From Saprospiraceae bacterium (GTDB taxonomy: Bacteria > Bacteroidota > Bacteroidia > Chitinophagales > Saprospiraceae), in contig JAHDCJ010000008.1 in assembly GCA_020629935.1 (NCBI GenBank), forward strand, positions 1-43,419: a stretch of DNA of 43,419 bases, given 5' to 3'. This document shows positions 7,708 through 16,511 of this stretch, piece by piece (position 1 is the stretch's first letter; every line of letters begins with the position of its first letter). The notes below the pieces were generated by a model that worked only from the letters and a program-made list of their open reading frames with translations, did not search any database and was not told where the DNA came from. The position numbers and the translations under genes were made by a program.

Positions 7708-7721
7708 AATGGGATTTGATT

Positions 7722-8927
7722 CTATCTTAAAAACAAAATTCCTAAAATTCCAGCTAATGGTAATAATACCAAAACAGAAAATTTGAGTCTAAAAAGAGCG
7801 AATAAGGATAAGATAAAAATACCAATAATCACAAATACAGAATAGGAGAGCGGATCAGCGCCTTCTGGAAAAGCAGAGATCAACACAATATAGGCAGAAT
7901 AAAAAATCATCCCAATTACGCCACTACGTATTCCTTTCATTATGGAAGTCACCACCGCAGATTGTTTCATGTACTCCATCACCGTAGAAGCTGCAATCAT
8001 TAATAATGCAGGCGGTCCAAAAATTCCAATGGTAGAAACCAATGCTCCCCAAAATCCTTTAACTTGAAATCCTATAAACGCCACACTAATACATATGGGC
8101 CCTGGAGTAACCTGACCCAAAGCAATACTATCAATAAATGCTTGTTCGCCTACCCATTGATATTGACTGGTAACGACCTCTTGCAATAATGGAATAAATA
8201 CATAGCCTCCTCCAAACAACATCACACTCATCCCGCCAAAAGTGATAAATAAATTGCCTAAACTATTGGCTGCAATCGGTAAAGCTAAAAATGTCAATAC
8301 CGCTAATATTAAAATGGGCAAAATCGTCATCCCAAATTTTACCAAAGGAAATGGAGCAAGGCTCGCCGTTTTCTTTTTTTCTTCGGATAAAAATAAATAA
8401 CCCGCAAATCCAGAAATCAACATAACTAAAAGCGTACTGTATACTTGATATTGTTTGGGAGCAATGGCCAATATCAACAAACCAATAATGGCTAATCCAA
8501 TTTGTAAGGCACTCTTCAAATTCTTTTTTCCCATCCGCCAAACTACTTCACAAATTACCGCAGCCACCGCAGGAATCACTCCTTGAAAAAAGGCTTTGAC
8601 AAAATCTATATTCCCATAGGTGCTATAAATCCAACTAAAGACCATCATTAAAATAAAAGAGGGAATAATGACACCTGTAGCCGTAGCTAATGCTCCCCAA
8701 AATCCACCAATACGATAACCGATGTAAGTAATCACATTCACCGCCATAGGTCCAGGCATTAGACTTCCCAATGAGATGCCGTCTAACACATCTTCCTGAG
8801 TTAATAATTCTTTTTCTTTAACAATGATTTTTTCAACTACCGCAATTAATGCCATAAACCCGCCAAAAGCAAAGGAGCCTATTTTTAAGAAAAGCCAAAA
8901 CAGTTCAACTGGTTTTATTTTTTGCAT
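7722..8927 (-). CDS. chrA: Chromate ion transporter (CHR) family protein
   Basis: 401 residues and about 10-12 membrane segments in the inner membrane. The protein is built of two homologous halves, as in long-chain CHR proteins. The N-half has FAFGGFMALIAVVEK and SLMPGPMAVN followed by YRIGGFWGALAT. The C-half has LFGGGYVFIPLLQE and QVTPGPICIS followed by FQVKGFWGALVS. The paired GGxxA/PL and PGP motifs are family hallmarks. Characterised members export chromate with proton coupling; many environmental homologs have untested substrates, so chromate resistance is an inference. The gene follows the HhH/beta-barrel gene by 48 bases on the same strand and may be co-transcribed with it. The length matches the family. 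Confidence 0.9.
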   Translation of the reverse strand: MQKIKPVELFWLFLKIGSFAFGGFMALIAVVEKIIVKEKELLTQEDVLDGISLGSLMPGPMAVNVITYIGYRIGGFWGALATATGVIIPSFILMMVFSWIYSTYGNIDFVKAFFQGVIPAVAAVICEVVWRMGKKNLKSALQIGLAIIGLLILAIAPKQYQVYSTLLVMLISGFAGYLFLSEEKKKTASLAPFPLVKFGMTILPILILAVLTFLALPIAANSLGNLFITFGGMSVMLFGGGYVFIPLLQEVVTSQYQWVGEQAFIDSIALGQVTPGPICISVAFIGFQVKGFWGALVSTIGIFGPPALLMIAASTVMEYMKQSAVVTSIMKGIRSGVIGMIFYSAYIVLISAFPEGADPLSYSVFVIIGIFILSLFALFRLKFSVLVLLPLAGILGILFLR

Positions 8928-8975
8928 AGAATATAGAAAGGAAGAAGTTTCCTCTTTTTGAAGAAGATATTTTGT

Positions 8976-11099
8976 TTAAAATTTAAATTTAACCTGAGCT
9001 TTAACTTCTGTCTTCGTATGTCCTGGAATCTCTTCTAGGCCCGCACTAAAGGAATCTCTATTGCGAATATAGGTCTGAGCTAAACGCAATTCTAAAGTCA
9101 GATTCCGAATGCCTTTATATCGTAGATTTAAATAATATCGCATGCCTTGATAAGCATATGCTGGAACAGAAAAACTATATAATAAATCGTTTTCAAAGGC
9201 ATAAATTCGAGAGTCATAATTGTCGGTATCAAAAATGGCAAAACGCCCCGTAAAGGAAAGTGGAATACCAATGGGTTTATAAATAATGTCTTGGTACAAC
9301 ATAAAACCATAAGATGTGGGCCGCACTTTATCATTAAAAATAACGAAATCAATTCGGTTTCTTAACTCTAATGCTTTAGAAACTTTATTACTTAAATGCA
9401 GTCTAAAATTGCTTTTTCTTCGATAATTTAAAAAGTCGGTATTGGTTTCATTATCTGGTGCATTCTGTTGTTTGATCTCGTCTCTAAATCTAAAATAGAT
9501 TTCCATTTTTCGCTTCACTCGATATTTGACTTGGGCTAAATATTCAAATCCATTGCTTGGCCCATCTACTCGAAATCTCATCCAAGGATGGGAGAAAATA
9601 TCAAAATAACCACTAATCTGCCAGTTGTAATTCGGCTTAATATCTAGGCCTACATAAACTCCCGATTCATTGGTTCCAGAAGATCCTTCTTGAAAAGGAT
9701 TGCCATAAAGATGTTGAAATTTCTTAGAAAAATGCCTTTGTAAAATCGCGAAATCAATCTTGCGATCTACCCCAATTATCATCCCGTTTAACGTCGCAAT
9801 TGCACCATTATCACTATATGCCGTTTCTCCAAAAATATTGAAGTTTCGGATGAGTAAAGAGTAATCTAAACTTAGATTAAGTAAAGCACCAGAGTTAAAT
9901 GTAAATTGATTATACGAAGCTAAATTTCTATTTAAATCAGCATTGAATTTATTATAAATGGCATTGATGCCAATATGACTTTGGGCATTATGCAATTTCA
10001 AATTTCCTCCAACCGTCATTTGTTGAATTGCAGCTTCATCTTCTATCTCACTCGCTCTTCGATGAAGTCCTGTGAGTTGCAAAGAACTAAAGGTTGTAAT
10101 GTCCTCAAAGTTGTCGGTGGTATCTACTTGCGTTACGTTGGCATCTCGATTTCGATAAGAACCAAAAGCCGAAAATTCTAGATTTGGCGTAAAGGCTAGC
10201 GTTGCTCCAAGTCCTCTTAAAAAAAGCGCTTCATTGACTGAAGTATAAGGTCGTAAGGTACGTCCTGATCGTTTTATATTGGCTACATACGAACTTTTAC
10301 CTGAGCCAAAACCTCCAGCCATAATCAAGCCTTGTCCTAAGTTGGCGCTATAGTCTCCTAGGGCAATAGCCTTCACCGTACTACTTAGGTTTCGATAATA
10401 AACATGAAAAGAATTAAAGTCAAAACCTTGCTTGTTCGAGCCACTAAAAAATTCTTCTCCAGCGTCTTTTTCTAAAGTAAAACCCCAACTGTGTCGATTC
10501 TCAAAGGAATGTTTAAATCGAACAAAATACTTATTGGGATCACCCAAATATCCTGTTGAATCTTCTCGTGTAAACCCTTCTGCTTTTTCTAAAATTCGAG
10601 CATAGCGAACAAACAATTCATTCTTCCCTTGCACCAACATTTTGTGAAAAGGCACATTAAAGGTCTCTAGATTTTTTGAAATTTTGACATAAGGTAAAAT
10701 CCGATTGATGGTCGCTAAATCGAAGTAGGGGATGGCTTGCATTTCGTAAATAGAAATGAGTTCACCCACTTGTTTTCTATATTCTAAAAGCGAAGTAATT
10801 TGTATAGGAGAAAATAAATACAATTCGCCCAATTCCTCTACAGTTGCTTTATTGATGTTCAATGGTCGCCGTTGGTATTCTGCCAATCGATCAAAGATTT
10901 CATTAAAATCAAATTCGGCATCAGAATCTTCTACAATATTTTCTATAAATTCACGGGTGTTTTGATCAATGGTATACTCCGTCTCATCTCCTTTCTTTTT
11001 ATCTTTTTTTTGTGCATAAAAAGGAAGGGAAGCAAAGACAAAAAGACCAATAAAGATTGCCTTCAAAGTATGAGGGAAATTACTCTTCTTTTTTCGCAT
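8976..11099 (-). CDS. Exported helix-hairpin-helix protein with C-terminal beta-barrel
   Basis: 707 residues. A signal peptide ends near LPFYAQ. After a short linker there is a ComEA-like helix-hairpin-helix region at about 77-145: PLNINKATVEELGEL, then ITSLLEYRKQVGEL, then a second, weaker unit around LATINRILPYVKI. The remaining 550 residues are alternating polar/aromatic strands ending in a terminal Phe (KAQVKFKF), typical of an outer-membrane beta-barrel. It is therefore probably an outer-membrane protein with a periplasmic HhH plug or arm. HhH motifs usually contact the DNA backbone, but here they could mediate other binding. The start codon overlaps the end of the upstream PorV/PorQ-like gene by 20 bases, so the two are likely translationally coupled. 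Known only as HhH domain-containing proteins of Bacteroidota, as far as I can tell. Confidence 0.8.
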   Translation of the reverse strand: MRKKKSNFPHTLKAIFIGLFVFASLPFYAQKKDKKKGDETEYTIDQNTREFIENIVEDSDAEFDFNEIFDRLAEYQRRPLNINKATVEELGELYLFSPIQITSLLEYRKQVGELISIYEMQAIPYFDLATINRILPYVKISKNLETFNVPFHKMLVQGKNELFVRYARILEKAEGFTREDSTGYLGDPNKYFVRFKHSFENRHSWGFTLEKDAGEEFFSGSNKQGFDFNSFHVYYRNLSSTVKAIALGDYSANLGQGLIMAGGFGSGKSSYVANIKRSGRTLRPYTSVNEALFLRGLGATLAFTPNLEFSAFGSYRNRDANVTQVDTTDNFEDITTFSSLQLTGLHRRASEIEDEAAIQQMTVGGNLKLHNAQSHIGINAIYNKFNADLNRNLASYNQFTFNSGALLNLSLDYSLLIRNFNIFGETAYSDNGAIATLNGMIIGVDRKIDFAILQRHFSKKFQHLYGNPFQEGSSGTNESGVYVGLDIKPNYNWQISGYFDIFSHPWMRFRVDGPSNGFEYLAQVKYRVKRKMEIYFRFRDEIKQQNAPDNETNTDFLNYRRKSNFRLHLSNKVSKALELRNRIDFVIFNDKVRPTSYGFMLYQDIIYKPIGIPLSFTGRFAIFDTDNYDSRIYAFENDLLYSFSVPAYAYQGMRYYLNLRYKGIRNLTLELRLAQTYIRNRDSFSAGLEEIPGHTKTEVKAQVKFKF

Positions 11100-11922
11100 T
11101 GGCCTTCTTATTTAGATTATAGGAAATACCTACGCCTGGAGTAAAACCAAGGATTTGATGGTAGGCAGAAGTCAAGTCAATATTAAGGCCTTTGACGTGA
11201 AGTCCAATGCCAAAACTGCTTTGTATAGGCTGTGTACTTACTCCAGCTCGTAAGGATAAAATTTCCACTACTTTATATTCCAATCCTCCTTTAAAGGAAG
11301 CGGGATAATCGAGATCTTTTTCTACTTGAAGAGCAATTAAAAACTTATCAGAAACATCCCATGCACCGCCTACATTTAAGACGGTAGGAATTAAATCTTC
11401 TTCTCCAATTTTTATTCGTGCAGGACTAAATATATGTGCGCCAATACGAAAGGATTTAAGTAAAACGGCTTGTACGCCAAGTTCAAAAGTAAAAGAACTT
11501 GCACTGCCATATTCCGCTAATCGAGTAGCCAAATAATCAAATTGTGCGCCTATAGAAACCTTATCAAATAATTTTCTTGCATAAGCAATCCCAATCTTTT
11601 GTTCATTGTATTGCTCATAACCAAAGTAGTTCATGTTGATTCCAAATGTTCCCGACTTGGTAGGATAGGCGACTACCGCACCAAAACTGTTGAGGCCAGG
11701 TACTAAAAATCGAGCTTCGCCAAATAGCCCAATGCCTAAACCATCTAACCAAGCTAAACCCGCTTGGTTGCTAAATCCACTATTAATATCCTTAAAAGTT
11801 ACTGAAGCATCACCCATGGCTAAGCCCCGTGCTCCTACACTGGAAGGCGTACCATTTTGGCCGAAAATGGAAGAAGAAACCATTAAAAATGATAAGAAAA
11901 GAAAAGGTATATAATTCCGCAT
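11080..11922 (-). CDS. PorV/PorQ-like outer-membrane beta-barrel protein
   Basis: 280 residues. A signal peptide ends near SSIFGQ. The first mature segment has the family hallmark GARGLAMGDASVTFKD followed by NQAGLAWLDG, as in PorV/PorQ-like T9SS-associated barrels. The rest alternates beta strands (for example FGINMNYFGYEQYN and SIGAQFDYLATRLAEYG) and ends in a basic tail. PorV carries T9SS substrates to the attachment complex and PorQ is another T9SS barrel. This protein is shorter than typical PorV, so I assign it only to the wider family. Its last 20 bases overlap the next gene. The barrel, HhH-barrel and transporter genes probably form one transcription unit. Confidence 0.75.
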   Translation of the reverse strand: MRNYIPFLFLSFLMVSSSIFGQNGTPSSVGARGLAMGDASVTFKDINSGFSNQAGLAWLDGLGIGLFGEARFLVPGLNSFGAVVAYPTKSGTFGINMNYFGYEQYNEQKIGIAYARKLFDKVSIGAQFDYLATRLAEYGSASSFTFELGVQAVLLKSFRIGAHIFSPARIKIGEEDLIPTVLNVGGAWDVSDKFLIALQVEKDLDYPASFKGGLEYKVVEILSLRAGVSTQPIQSSFGIGLHVKGLNIDLTSAYHQILGFTPGVGISYNLNKKANAKKEE

Positions 11923-12224
11923 GTCCTAATATTTTATTTCTTAACCGAAATTTAAGGATTCTTATGGAATTTATAGGTAAGAGAAGAGTTAATTCTTTTC
12001 ATTTTTTTCAAATAGATTGCTAAACTCAATCACCAAAGGTAATCGCCGAGAAAAGGACCGACCTTAGCCTGTTTAGGAAATGTAAAGCTAAAAATTGTAA
12101 AGAACAAAATACTGTTTGAGCGCAGCGCGTTTATTTTGTTTAGATTTTTAGCTTTACATTTTCGTTAAAGACAGGTAAAAGTCTTGACTTTTGGTTTTTT
12201 TTCAAGAAAAAGAACAAACATAAT
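11923..12224. other. 302-base gap dominated by a large palindrome
   Basis: No gene. Contains the imperfect 108-base palindrome at 12068-12175 and a short AAAAGTC/GACTTTT hairpin (12177-12192). The promoter of the PorV/PorQ-like gene should lie near 11930-11990. Confidence 0.6.
12068..12175. repeat. 108-bp imperfect palindrome (REP/MITE-like)
   Basis: The left arm begins CCTGTTTAGG and contains AAATGTAAAGCTAAAAAT; the right arm carries the exact reverse complement of that 18-mer (12142-12160 region) and ends in AAAGACAGG. AACAAAAT/ATTTTGTT form a second paired block. The centre is GC-rich (GAGCGCAGCGCG) in contrast to the AT-rich arms. I saw no second copy in the window, but similar GAGCG-centred palindromes occur as dispersed repeats in Bacteroidota genomes. 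Confidence 0.65.
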
Positions 12225-13403
12225 TTATACTTCTACTTCATTCTCCTTTGTAATCTTCGCATAAAATTTCCCAGCGCCCGTCATAGTCCGATCCATGGTG
12301 TCTAGATTTACACGCACCAATCCAAAACGATAAGTCGGACCCAATGCCCATTCGAAATTATCCATAGTGGTCCAATGAATATAACCTTTTAAAGGAACTC
12401 CTTCTTTTATTACTTCATGACAAACTTTCAAATAGTCTTTTATACTTTGTTGGCGAAAAGCGTCATCTTCTGTACAAACCCCATTTTCAGTAATGATAAT
12501 TGGCTTACCATATTTTTTATAAAAACGACGCATAATTTCCCCAAATCCTTTAGGGTAATATCCCCACATTTTATCATTAGGAATCCCCATCTTTTTCAAC
12601 TTTCCAGGATTATCAATCTCTGTAACAGGAAATGGCGTAAATGGTACATAAGCATAATAGCTCAATCCCCAAAAGTCCAATTTTTGAAAATGTTTCGCCA
12701 CAAAATCAATAAACCACCAGTCTACAAATTTTGCCACCGCTTTGCCAAAAATATTAGTACCAAAGAAGTAACAGGTATTTTTTGAAATCCCTACTTCTTT
12801 ATCAGGATAAGCCTTTTTGATCATATCATACACAATATCATGCGCCTTCCCCATGTGTTTTACACAACGACTTCCCTTAAAAATATTCTTTTTATGCGGA
12901 GGAAATTCACCTAAGATATAACCACTCATACAATAAACCCCAGGTTCGTTAAATGTATTCCAGATATAGGCATAATCTCCAAAATGTTCAATACACTTTT
13001 TTGCATAGTCAACAAACGCAGGAATGTTATCCTCATTCAACCAACTATTCTTGTTCTCAAACCACATCGGATTCGTAAAGTGATGAATCACAAACATGAT
13101 TTTCATCCCTTCTGCATTTAACTTTCTAAACCATTCTTGATATTCTTCAACTACGGTTTCATCAAATGGTGCAAAAGCCTCGGGCTGCAATCGAGCCCAA
13201 TCCACCCCACAACGATAAACACTACCAAACTGACTAATATATCCAAGATCTTCATCTCTTCTTTTCTCATGGTCTACCGTCCGACCAAAAGTAAATCCAT
13301 CTTTCGATTTCAATCCCTTCCAATTATGATCCGAAGCCGTTTCAATTTGCGCTGCCGCCGTAGAAGTCCCCCATAAAAAACCCTCTGGAAATGTAAGTTT
13401 CAT
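12225..13403 (-). CDS. Glycoside hydrolase family 1 beta-glycosidase
   Basis: 392 residues without signal peptide, so cytoplasmic. It starts with the GH1 N-terminal signature (FPEGFLWGTSTAAAQIE, residues 5-21). The catalytic acid/base is Glu153 in TFNEP, and the nucleophile is Glu306 in IITENG. It ends with the usual sugar-binding W region (TTMDNFEWALGPTYRFGLV). It should retain the anomeric configuration and cleave beta-glucosides or related short beta-linked sugars taken up from outside. It is shorter than typical GH1 enzymes (about 440-470 residues), and the family HxWDxP-type strand is replaced by HHFTNPMWF, so substrate preference may differ. It stands alone on its strand: an exported hydrolase gene is upstream beyond a terminator and a large palindrome lies downstream. 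Confidence 0.93.
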   Translation of the reverse strand: MKLTFPEGFLWGTSTAAAQIETASDHNWKGLKSKDGFTFGRTVDHEKRRDEDLGYISQFGSVYRCGVDWARLQPEAFAPFDETVVEEYQEWFRKLNAEGMKIMFVIHHFTNPMWFENKNSWLNEDNIPAFVDYAKKCIEHFGDYAYIWNTFNEPGVYCMSGYILGEFPPHKKNIFKGSRCVKHMGKAHDIVYDMIKKAYPDKEVGISKNTCYFFGTNIFGKAVAKFVDWWFIDFVAKHFQKLDFWGLSYYAYVPFTPFPVTEIDNPGKLKKMGIPNDKMWGYYPKGFGEIMRRFYKKYGKPIIITENGVCTEDDAFRQQSIKDYLKVCHEVIKEGVPLKGYIHWTTMDNFEWALGPTYRFGLVRVNLDTMDRTMTGAGKFYAKITKENEVEV

Positions 13404-13558
13404 AGTTCAAATTTTGCTTTGCCCCAAAATAAGAAATTCTATAGAATTACGAAGGGGAAAAGAAAATTAAGTAAGTCATTTAGATTACTGCAATTACTCC
13501 TTTCTTTTTTGGATCTTAAAAATCCAGCCTTATCTAAAACCACCAAACCTCAAATAAA

Positions 13559-13600
13559 AAACAGCCAAACCCAAGCCTTAACGACTTCATTTGACTGTCT
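13559..13600 (-). terminator. Terminator of the exported alpha/beta hydrolase gene
   Basis: Read on the minus strand, AGACAGTCAAA pairs with TTTGGCTGTTT, including two G-U wobbles, and is followed by TTTATTT. It lies 25 bases past the stop codon at 13625. Confidence 0.7.
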
Positions 13601-13624
13601 TATTAAACCCAGTAATATGAATCT

Positions 13625-15313
13625 TTAAAATATCGTCAGTTTAAAAACTTCTTGATGGCCAGCTAGGCTGATATGCACAAACAACAAACCTTTTGGTAAA
13701 TGCATACTAGGAATAAGGAGTTGATTGGCATCAATGGTCATTTGTTGATTAGATAAAAGCTGACCTTGGTTGTTATAGATAGCAATTTGTATTTCTTTGT
13801 TTAAATCAAAAGGATCCACAGCTAAATGGATGGATTGTCCTTGACTTTGAACATTAGGCATTAATTGATAAATGCCTTTACTATTAAATCGAATTTCAAT
13901 GACTTTTGAATAAGATAATCTTCCATCAAAATCTACTTGTTTTAAGCGATAATAATTATAACCATTGACAGGAAATTGATGACTGAAATCGTAGTAAATA
14001 CGTTGATCTGAAAATCCAGCTCCGTCAACTTTATAGATCGGTTCATATCTAAACCCATCGGCACTATGCTCTAATTCGAAGAAGGCATTATTGGTTTCTG
14101 TTTCTGTAATCCAAGTAAGATCAACTACCCGATTATTTTTTTCTGCTTCGAAAGAAATTAATGAAATAGGAAGGTTTATACTTAAACCTGTACGGGCAAT
14201 ACATCCATCTTCATTGGTGATTTCCACTTCATAATTTCCATTGCTTGTTACAGTAATACTTTGATTGATTTCTCCAGAGAGTAAAGCACCATCTAGATAC
14301 CATTGATAAGCAGTGGCGACAGAAGAAGTTAAAATACCACCTGAATTCATAATGGTCGGAAGCATGGCCGTAGGTAATGTTGGAGGAGTACCCGATTCTG
14401 CAGTAGCGGAAAGCTCTCCGTTATTATTGGTCATATAGTCTTGGAATTCAATCCATCCACTACATTTGTCTTTTAAGAAAAAATCCAACCAAGGAGTGGC
14501 TAATTTAAACATGCGCGTATGTTGCTCTGATTCAGAAATCGTCACACTACATCCGAGCTCACCTAAACCACAATTGGAACCTCCTTGTCCAAATTGACAA
14601 TGGCTTGCACCAGCAATTTCTGCAAATGCTTTATAATCTGAATCTAAAGCAGGATAAATTTGATCAGGTCCACCAGCAGACATTCCTGAAGTGGCTACAC
14701 AATCCAATTCTCCGCCTATAGTAAGGCTAGGTAAATTATCATTGGTGTCAATAATGCTACTAACAATGGCAGCGGGATCTGTTTCTACAGCACCAAAGGT
14801 AACAGAAGTCGTAAATTCTGCATTCGCATTTTTAGTAGCTAACATACTCGCACCTCCACCCATAGAATGACCCATTACTGCGGAGCGGTTGGTTAAATGG
14901 CCTACAAAAAAAGCAGGTGTATTGTTTTGCATTTCATCTAAAATAAACACGAAATCCAAAGCAAAATCATTATGACTTACACCTAAAACGCCTGTTTCAG
15001 TATCTGGCATCATCACAATATAACCTTCAGGAACTAAATTATTTTTGATATTGGCGAAATTGCCTGAATTCATAGAAAACCCATGACCAAAAACAAGTAC
15101 AGGAAAACTACTAGGATCAATGGCGGTGTTTGTTCCTGCTGTTGCCGCAGGATAATAAATCTTTGTTTCTATATTACGACTTCCTCCAAAAATACCTCCT
15201 GAGCGAGAAGCATCGGAAAAGGTAATCGTAGTTTCTCCAATGGCATATTGCGCTTGGGCATTATTTTGAAAGAAAAAAAAGAAGGCACTTAAAATGAAGA
15301 TTAAACGAATCAT
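13625..15313 (-). CDS. T9SS-exported alpha/beta hydrolase (PET-hydrolase-like fold family)
   Basis: 562 residues with a signal peptide ending near NAQAQ. Residues about 25-280 form an alpha/beta hydrolase: oxyanion-side VLVFGHGFSMNSGNF, nucleophile Ser150 in GHSMGGGAS, probable acid Asp204 in GGELDCVAT, and His238 in AGASHCQF. This triad layout matches the dienelactone hydrolase, cutinase-like and chlorophyllase-like groups, which split esters and polyesters. A PKD/Ig-like segment follows (about 320-375, YQWYLDGALL to ITNEDGC), then a beta-sandwich and a C-terminal type A sorting domain. The enzyme should act outside the cell or on its surface. The substrate is unknown. Cysteines around Asp204 and His238 could form disulfides. 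The gene is monocistronic, with its own terminator. Confidence 0.85.
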   Translation of the reverse strand: MIRLIFILSAFFFFFQNNAQAQYAIGETTITFSDASRSGGIFGGSRNIETKIYYPAATAGTNTAIDPSSFPVLVFGHGFSMNSGNFANIKNNLVPEGYIVMMPDTETGVLGVSHNDFALDFVFILDEMQNNTPAFFVGHLTNRSAVMGHSMGGGASMLATKNANAEFTTSVTFGAVETDPAAIVSSIIDTNDNLPSLTIGGELDCVATSGMSAGGPDQIYPALDSDYKAFAEIAGASHCQFGQGGSNCGLGELGCSVTISESEQHTRMFKLATPWLDFFLKDKCSGWIEFQDYMTNNNGELSATAESGTPPTLPTAMLPTIMNSGGILTSSVATAYQWYLDGALLSGEINQSITVTSNGNYEVEITNEDGCIARTGLSINLPISLISFEAEKNNRVVDLTWITETETNNAFFELEHSADGFRYEPIYKVDGAGFSDQRIYYDFSHQFPVNGYNYYRLKQVDFDGRLSYSKVIEIRFNSKGIYQLMPNVQSQGQSIHLAVDPFDLNKEIQIAIYNNQGQLLSNQQMTIDANQLLIPSMHLPKGLLFVHISLAGHQEVFKLTIF

Positions 15314-15594
15314 AATATGGGTGGTTTTGATTAGGAATAACTTAAGCCAAAGATAGCCTAAAAAGCCTGTATACTATGACTTATTATCATCTCTTTCTGT
15401 CATGGTGTTTATCTAAAGTTCAGTTTTTTTATTCTCTTTAAAAATGTACATTTGTCATGATTTTGTTGGTATTTGTGGAAGAATGAAGCCCTAATTTATT
15501 CTCATGACATTTGCTTGACTCATTTTTTTCCTCAAAGGAAAGCAAACATCAGATTTACCATTGACTATAATTCATTTATTAAAAAATAAAAATC

Positions 15595-16173
15595 ATGAAA
15601 TATTATTTATTATTGTTTGTCGTTGCTCTATTATCTAGTGCCTGTGCAGGAACCAAAGTGGCGAAAACAGAGACTTCAATTAAGGAAGAAGTAGTGGAAG
15701 TGGAGGAAGTAGCCACCTCACAACCTTCTTCTGCCTATATCGAAGAACCAGATATAGCAGCGGCAAATAAATCAGGACAAGAATTAGGACATGCTATTGT
15801 TAAAAGTCTGCGAACTCAGAAATTTGCCACTCTAGAACCTGTGTTGGTTCAAAAGGAAGAACTAAAAATGTTGGATAAAGAATTTGGAAAAAATTCATCA
15901 GATGAACAAATCGATGAAATTATAAAAGACGATCGTCTCCAGTTTAAAACCGACTTTCAAGAAATTATTGATGGGGTGAAGAAAAGAGATATTGACATTG
16001 GAAAAATAAAATTACTTTCTACTAAAGCCGAACCAATAAAAGGCCCTATTTATAAGTTAGATATGCAACTTCAAGTAGGAGAAAAAAGTTATCCAATGGT
16101 AGTAGAATGTATTTATTTAAATAATCGGCTAATCCCTGGTAGCGGCTTGAGTTTAAAATTATCTGATTTTTAA
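15595..16173 (+). CDS. Hypothetical lipoprotein
   Basis: 192 residues. The signal peptide ends in a lipobox, LSSAC, with Cys17 as the likely lipidated residue. A Glu/Val-rich linker (about 28-45) follows. The folded part (about 58-190) is mixed helix then beta-strand: FKTDFQEIIDGVKKRDIDIGKIKLL, then MQLQVGEKSYPMVVECIYLNN. It resembles small Bacteroidota lipoproteins that follow nuclear-transport-factor-like folds, but I cannot name the family. It is monocistronic, with a strong terminator just downstream. Confidence 0.75.
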   Translation: MKYYLLLFVVALLSSACAGTKVAKTETSIKEEVVEVEEVATSQPSSAYIEEPDIAAANKSGQELGHAIVKSLRTQKFATLEPVLVQKEELKMLDKEFGKNSSDEQIDEIIKDDRLQFKTDFQEIIDGVKKRDIDIGKIKLLSTKAEPIKGPIYKLDMQLQVGEKSYPMVVECIYLNNRLIPGSGLSLKLSDF

Positions 16174-16511
16174 CTATTGATGATATTAATATTTCATCAA
16201 AAACACCTAATGGAAGTAATTTCATTAGGTGTTTTTTACTTCAGTTTTTCACCAAAAAGGAAAAATACCATAATTATATGAAATGAAAATTAGATCTATT
16301 TTCAGGTGTTATGGAGCGACGAAGTTAATTTGGTTCGATTTTTGACAAAAAAAAGCGAGTTCTGGTGCGAAATGATGTAACTCTATAGTTTTTTCTTCGT
16401 ATATATTATATCATAATTCTTCATTAAAAAATATTAATTCTATCGATTCAACTTGACAATTAAACCATCGTTTCATTTTTATGTTTCGAAGACAGATATA
16501 ATATTAAATTA
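16174..16511. other. 338-base intergenic region
   Basis: Begins with the terminator at 16199-16237. The rest is AT-rich with no gene and presumably contains the promoter of the giant surface protein; a TTGACAATTAAAC segment near 16452 followed by TATGTTTCG is a possible but poorly spaced candidate. Confidence 0.5.
16199..16237 (+). terminator. Strong intrinsic terminator of the lipoprotein gene
   Basis: AAAAACACCTAATG (16199-16212) and CATTAGGTGTTTTT (16223-16236) form a perfect 14-bp stem with a 10-base loop, ending in a T-tract. Confidence 0.9.

Larger units (their letters stand above)
7243..7721. other. 479-base intergenic region
   Basis: No gene is visible. It holds a 68-bp palindromic repeat (7279-7346), several short inverted repeats such as CAACCA/TGGTTG around 7540, and a perfect 14-bp inverted repeat (7679-7707) after the chromate-type transporter gene. 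The promoter of the T9SS gene at 6355 should lie at the left end, possibly overlapping the palindrome. Confidence 0.6.

Noticed and set aside
8263..8541. 92-codon frame inside the ChrA gene
   Set aside because: Same strand, other frame of a clear two-half CHR transporter; a shadow.
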